From JBCBSK01 sp965250105 (GTDB lineage Bacteria; Pseudomonadota; Alphaproteobacteria; Rhizobiales; Tepidamorphaceae): a DNA stretch of 64,000 bases. The notes beneath the pieces are model-generated. The model was given only the letters and a program-made list of their open reading frames with translations. It was not told the DNA's origin and did no database searches. Location of the stretch: positions 868,001-932,000 of the forward strand of contig OZ252290.1 in the NCBI GenBank assembly GCA_965250105.1. Direction: 5' to 3'. Shown here one piece after another: positions 62,155-64,000 of the stretch. The translations under genes were made by a program, and so were the position numbers. Numbering within the stretch: the first letter of the stretch is position 1; every line of letters starts with the position of its first letter.

Positions 62155-62377
62155 CTAGCTCGTTCTCGGCCGTGCGCCGACTTTGAAATGAGGGAGGAAG
62201 ATCGAGGCGGTGCTGGAAACTGCCATTGGTGAAGCGCATCGCGCCGTTTGTGCAAATCAACTCGATGCCACGAGACATCTCCAAAACTATGGCCGCGCTA
62301 ACCAGCGACATCGCTGTGGTGCATCGGCCCTGGTCACCGCGCCAAGGCGATCAAGCCACAATCGAGAGGATAGAGTT
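62155..62377. other. Junction between the IS remnant and the hydrolase gene
   Basis: 223 bases with no gene seen. An open frame reads through from upstream into the hydrolase but has no conserved features. It probably contains the hydrolase promoter. Confidence 0.4.
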
Positions 62378-63769
62378 GTGTCATATCCAAGCGCGACAAA
62401 GACCAGGCAACCGGCAAAAGCTCAGACCTTGCAAGCCATTGCCTCCGTAAATCAAACAGGTGCTGTTTCGACCAATGTCGAAGCACCGACGATCGCACTG
62501 CGAAACACGTTAGGTGCCGTCTTGGCGCTATCTGTCAGCATGGGTTTGTGGTTGAGCAGCGTGGCCTACGCTGATAATTCAATAGAATCAAACACATACC
62601 GCGAGATAAACGCTAATCTCATCCAACGTTTCCAGTCGAATGGCACTGACCCCGCCGATGTTTACCACGTCATCCAACGCATGAAGAGCAGCGACCTAGA
62701 GCGCCGTGATCCCGCATTGACTGATACGCAGATCGAATATGGGCCGGGCCATTGGGTGTATGAGTGGAGCGCGCTCGGCGAAGCCGCGCTGAAAGAGGCG
62801 GAAAAAGCCCTGTCAGATCAGGAAACAGACCTGGCGCGTGCCCTTTATCTGGAAGCGGCGCAACACTTTAACGTTGCCAAGTTTCCCTACGTGCGCGATC
62901 GCGACTACGAACACTATCAGATGGCCTATGAGAGCGCGCGCGCTGCTTATGAAGCGGCGGGTGAATTGTTTCCGACGCCGCTTGAGATCATAGATGTGGA
63001 GTTCCGGGGGGCTAGCCTCGAAGCCTACCTCCACCTGCCCGATGACCTCACGTCGCCTGCGCCGCTTGTCGTGGGGTCCGGCGGCGTTGACGTTTTTGCG
63101 ACCGAACTGCCGTCCATCGCCGCCGAATTCAATGCCATTGGCATTGCCTTTTTGAACATCGAGCTGCCGGGAGTTGGCCACTCCAACGTCCTGACGTCGA
63201 CACCGGATCACGAGCACATCTATCTGGCGGCACTGGCCGCGGTCGAAGGTGATCCACGCCTTGATTTCGAAAGGCTTGGTGGATTTGCGACAAGCTGGGG
63301 CGGCAATGCGATGGCGCGCCTGGCATTGACCGCTGGTGCCAGATTTGATGCAATCGTGTCGGCCTGTGGCCCCGTCCATGAAGCGCTGGATATCAACCCA
63401 GATTTGGTGCGCGAGAATCCCGGTGCGCTCGACCAGGACATACCCACCGTTCAGTTGGACATCGTTGCAGATCGCGTCGGCATAGCGCTTCCACGAAATG
63501 CCGAACGGGATCTCGAACTCGTCGAAAAACTCGCCGGATTTTCGTTGGTCAACCAGGGGCTTCTCAACGGCGATGTCTATTCGGACGCACCCGCTCTCCT
63601 GATCATCAACGACAACAATGACCATGTAGCGCCCGCCGAGGACATGCTGTCCCTGGCAAGCCAGGTTATCGGCTCAACAACGATATTCACCGGCGACAAT
63701 GGTCACTGTGGAACCAGAGCGCCCATTACCAACCAATCGGTGCAATTCATTGCTAGACATCTGAACTAA
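62378..63769 (+). CDS. Exported alpha/beta hydrolase (FrsA/DUF1100-like)
   Basis: A 463-residue protein. It starts at a GTG after GAGAGG; a long N-region precedes a hydrophobic segment (LGAVLALSVSMGLWL) and a likely signal cleavage after SVAYA, so it is probably exported. A helical domain (about 75-210) precedes the hydrolase fold, which begins DVEFRGASLEAYLHLP. The nucleophile Ser is in GFATSWGGNAMARL, where FrsA-like proteins have GxSxGG. The acid may be Asp in NDNNDHVAP and the base His in DNGHCGTR. The substrate is unknown. Lower GC and codon use unlike the rest of the window, and IS remnants on both sides, point to acquisition by transfer. The start is uncertain. Confidence 0.75.
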   Translation: MSYPSATKTRQPAKAQTLQAIASVNQTGAVSTNVEAPTIALRNTLGAVLALSVSMGLWLSSVAYADNSIESNTYREINANLIQRFQSNGTDPADVYHVIQRMKSSDLERRDPALTDTQIEYGPGHWVYEWSALGEAALKEAEKALSDQETDLARALYLEAAQHFNVAKFPYVRDRDYEHYQMAYESARAAYEAAGELFPTPLEIIDVEFRGASLEAYLHLPDDLTSPAPLVVGSGGVDVFATELPSIAAEFNAIGIAFLNIELPGVGHSNVLTSTPDHEHIYLAALAAVEGDPRLDFERLGGFATSWGGNAMARLALTAGARFDAIVSACGPVHEALDINPDLVRENPGALDQDIPTVQLDIVADRVGIALPRNAERDLELVEKLAGFSLVNQGLLNGDVYSDAPALLIINDNNDHVAPAEDMLSLASQVIGSTTIFTGDNGHCGTRAPITNQSVQFIARHLN

Positions 63770-63879
63770 GGCGGCTTGCAAATCCCTTGTAGCCGCTTCA
63801 GCCTCGTCTCTCATCCAGCCAGTTGGAGAGACGGGGCCCATCGGCTTCCCGATCTTTCGCCCGAACTTCATGCGACCTT

Positions 63880-64000
63880 TCAAGTTTGGTTCTGCTGGGC
63901 CGCAGAGTTCCTGGCCGATGAATGCGAATGGGTGTCTTGGCTGCTGACCGTAATGCCCTGTTCGATGAGAAAGGCGCGGATCTGGTTGATCGTTGCGGTC
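63880..64000 (-). pseudogene. IS110/IS1111-type transposase remnant (cut by window edge)
   Basis: The minus strand reads TATINQIRAFLIEQGITV, a hallmark segment of IS110-family transposases (VNQIRAFLIE.GI), from the window edge to about 63950. The next residues (SSQDTHSHSS...) do not match, and a stop follows at 63880. The gene continues beyond the window in the N-terminal direction; what is visible is truncated at its C-terminal side. Confidence 0.7.

Overview
The window is a GC-rich chromosomal segment from an alphaproteobacterium, most likely of the order Hyphomicrobiales (Rhizobiales). Three things point there: the gene order ubiG / lysC-ptsP-prfA-prmC-DUF4167, a SciP (DUF1153) cell-cycle regulator next to flagellar fliF, and several families of palindromic intergenic repeats typical of that order. 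A LinB/DhaA-type haloalkane dehalogenase and a DddP-like protein hint at a marine or saline habitat, but that is only a hint. Nothing in the sequence fixes the genus.

Layout. 1-1300: 5' part of fliF (runs off the left edge) and sciP, each preceded by a CtrA-like half-site pair. 1350-15115: an aromatic/acyl-CoA catabolic island with a FadB-like enzyme, a complete Liv-type ABC transporter (livFGMH plus binding protein), paaN, and divergently paaG-paaI-paaJ/pcaF-paaK and a TetR (PaaR-like) regulator; a TetR-type palindrome lies in the divergent promoter. 15266-18064: malate synthase G and a long HPF with a cold-shock-like C-terminal domain. 18386-22285: MFS exporter translationally coupled to a haloalkane dehalogenase, 3-methyladenine glycosylase I and a GST. 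22406-26720: a three-gene ABC/FtsX/HlyD export system. 26811-30401: malonyl-CoA decarboxylase, a D-amino-acid aminotransferase-like protein and a class III CoA-transferase.

30459-41711 is the most unusual part: iron alcohol dehydrogenase, a non-pyrrolysine MttB-like methyltransferase, a 3-hydroxyisobutyrate-dehydrogenase-like enzyme, an M24 protein that keeps every metal and catalytic residue of the DMSP lyase DddP, a dimethylglycine-dehydrogenase-like FAD/GcvT protein, an MlrC-like M81 protein and an amidase. This looks like a catabolic locus for a methylated osmolyte (betaine or DMSP type). No corrinoid protein is encoded beside the MttB homologue.

42003-60046: a FliK-like protein with a stand-alone FlhB C-terminal domain, an MFS transporter, a DUF2189 membrane protein, a YiiX-like hydrolase, lepA, then DUF4167, prmC, prfA, ptsP, lysC, ubiG, an HdeD-like protein, a CHAD protein and glutathione-dependent formaldehyde dehydrogenase. 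60436-64000: initiator tRNA with terminator, followed by visibly different, lower-GC DNA: a decayed IS3-family element, an exported alpha/beta hydrolase and an IS110-type transposase remnant at the edge. This right end looks like the start of an acquired region beside the tRNA.
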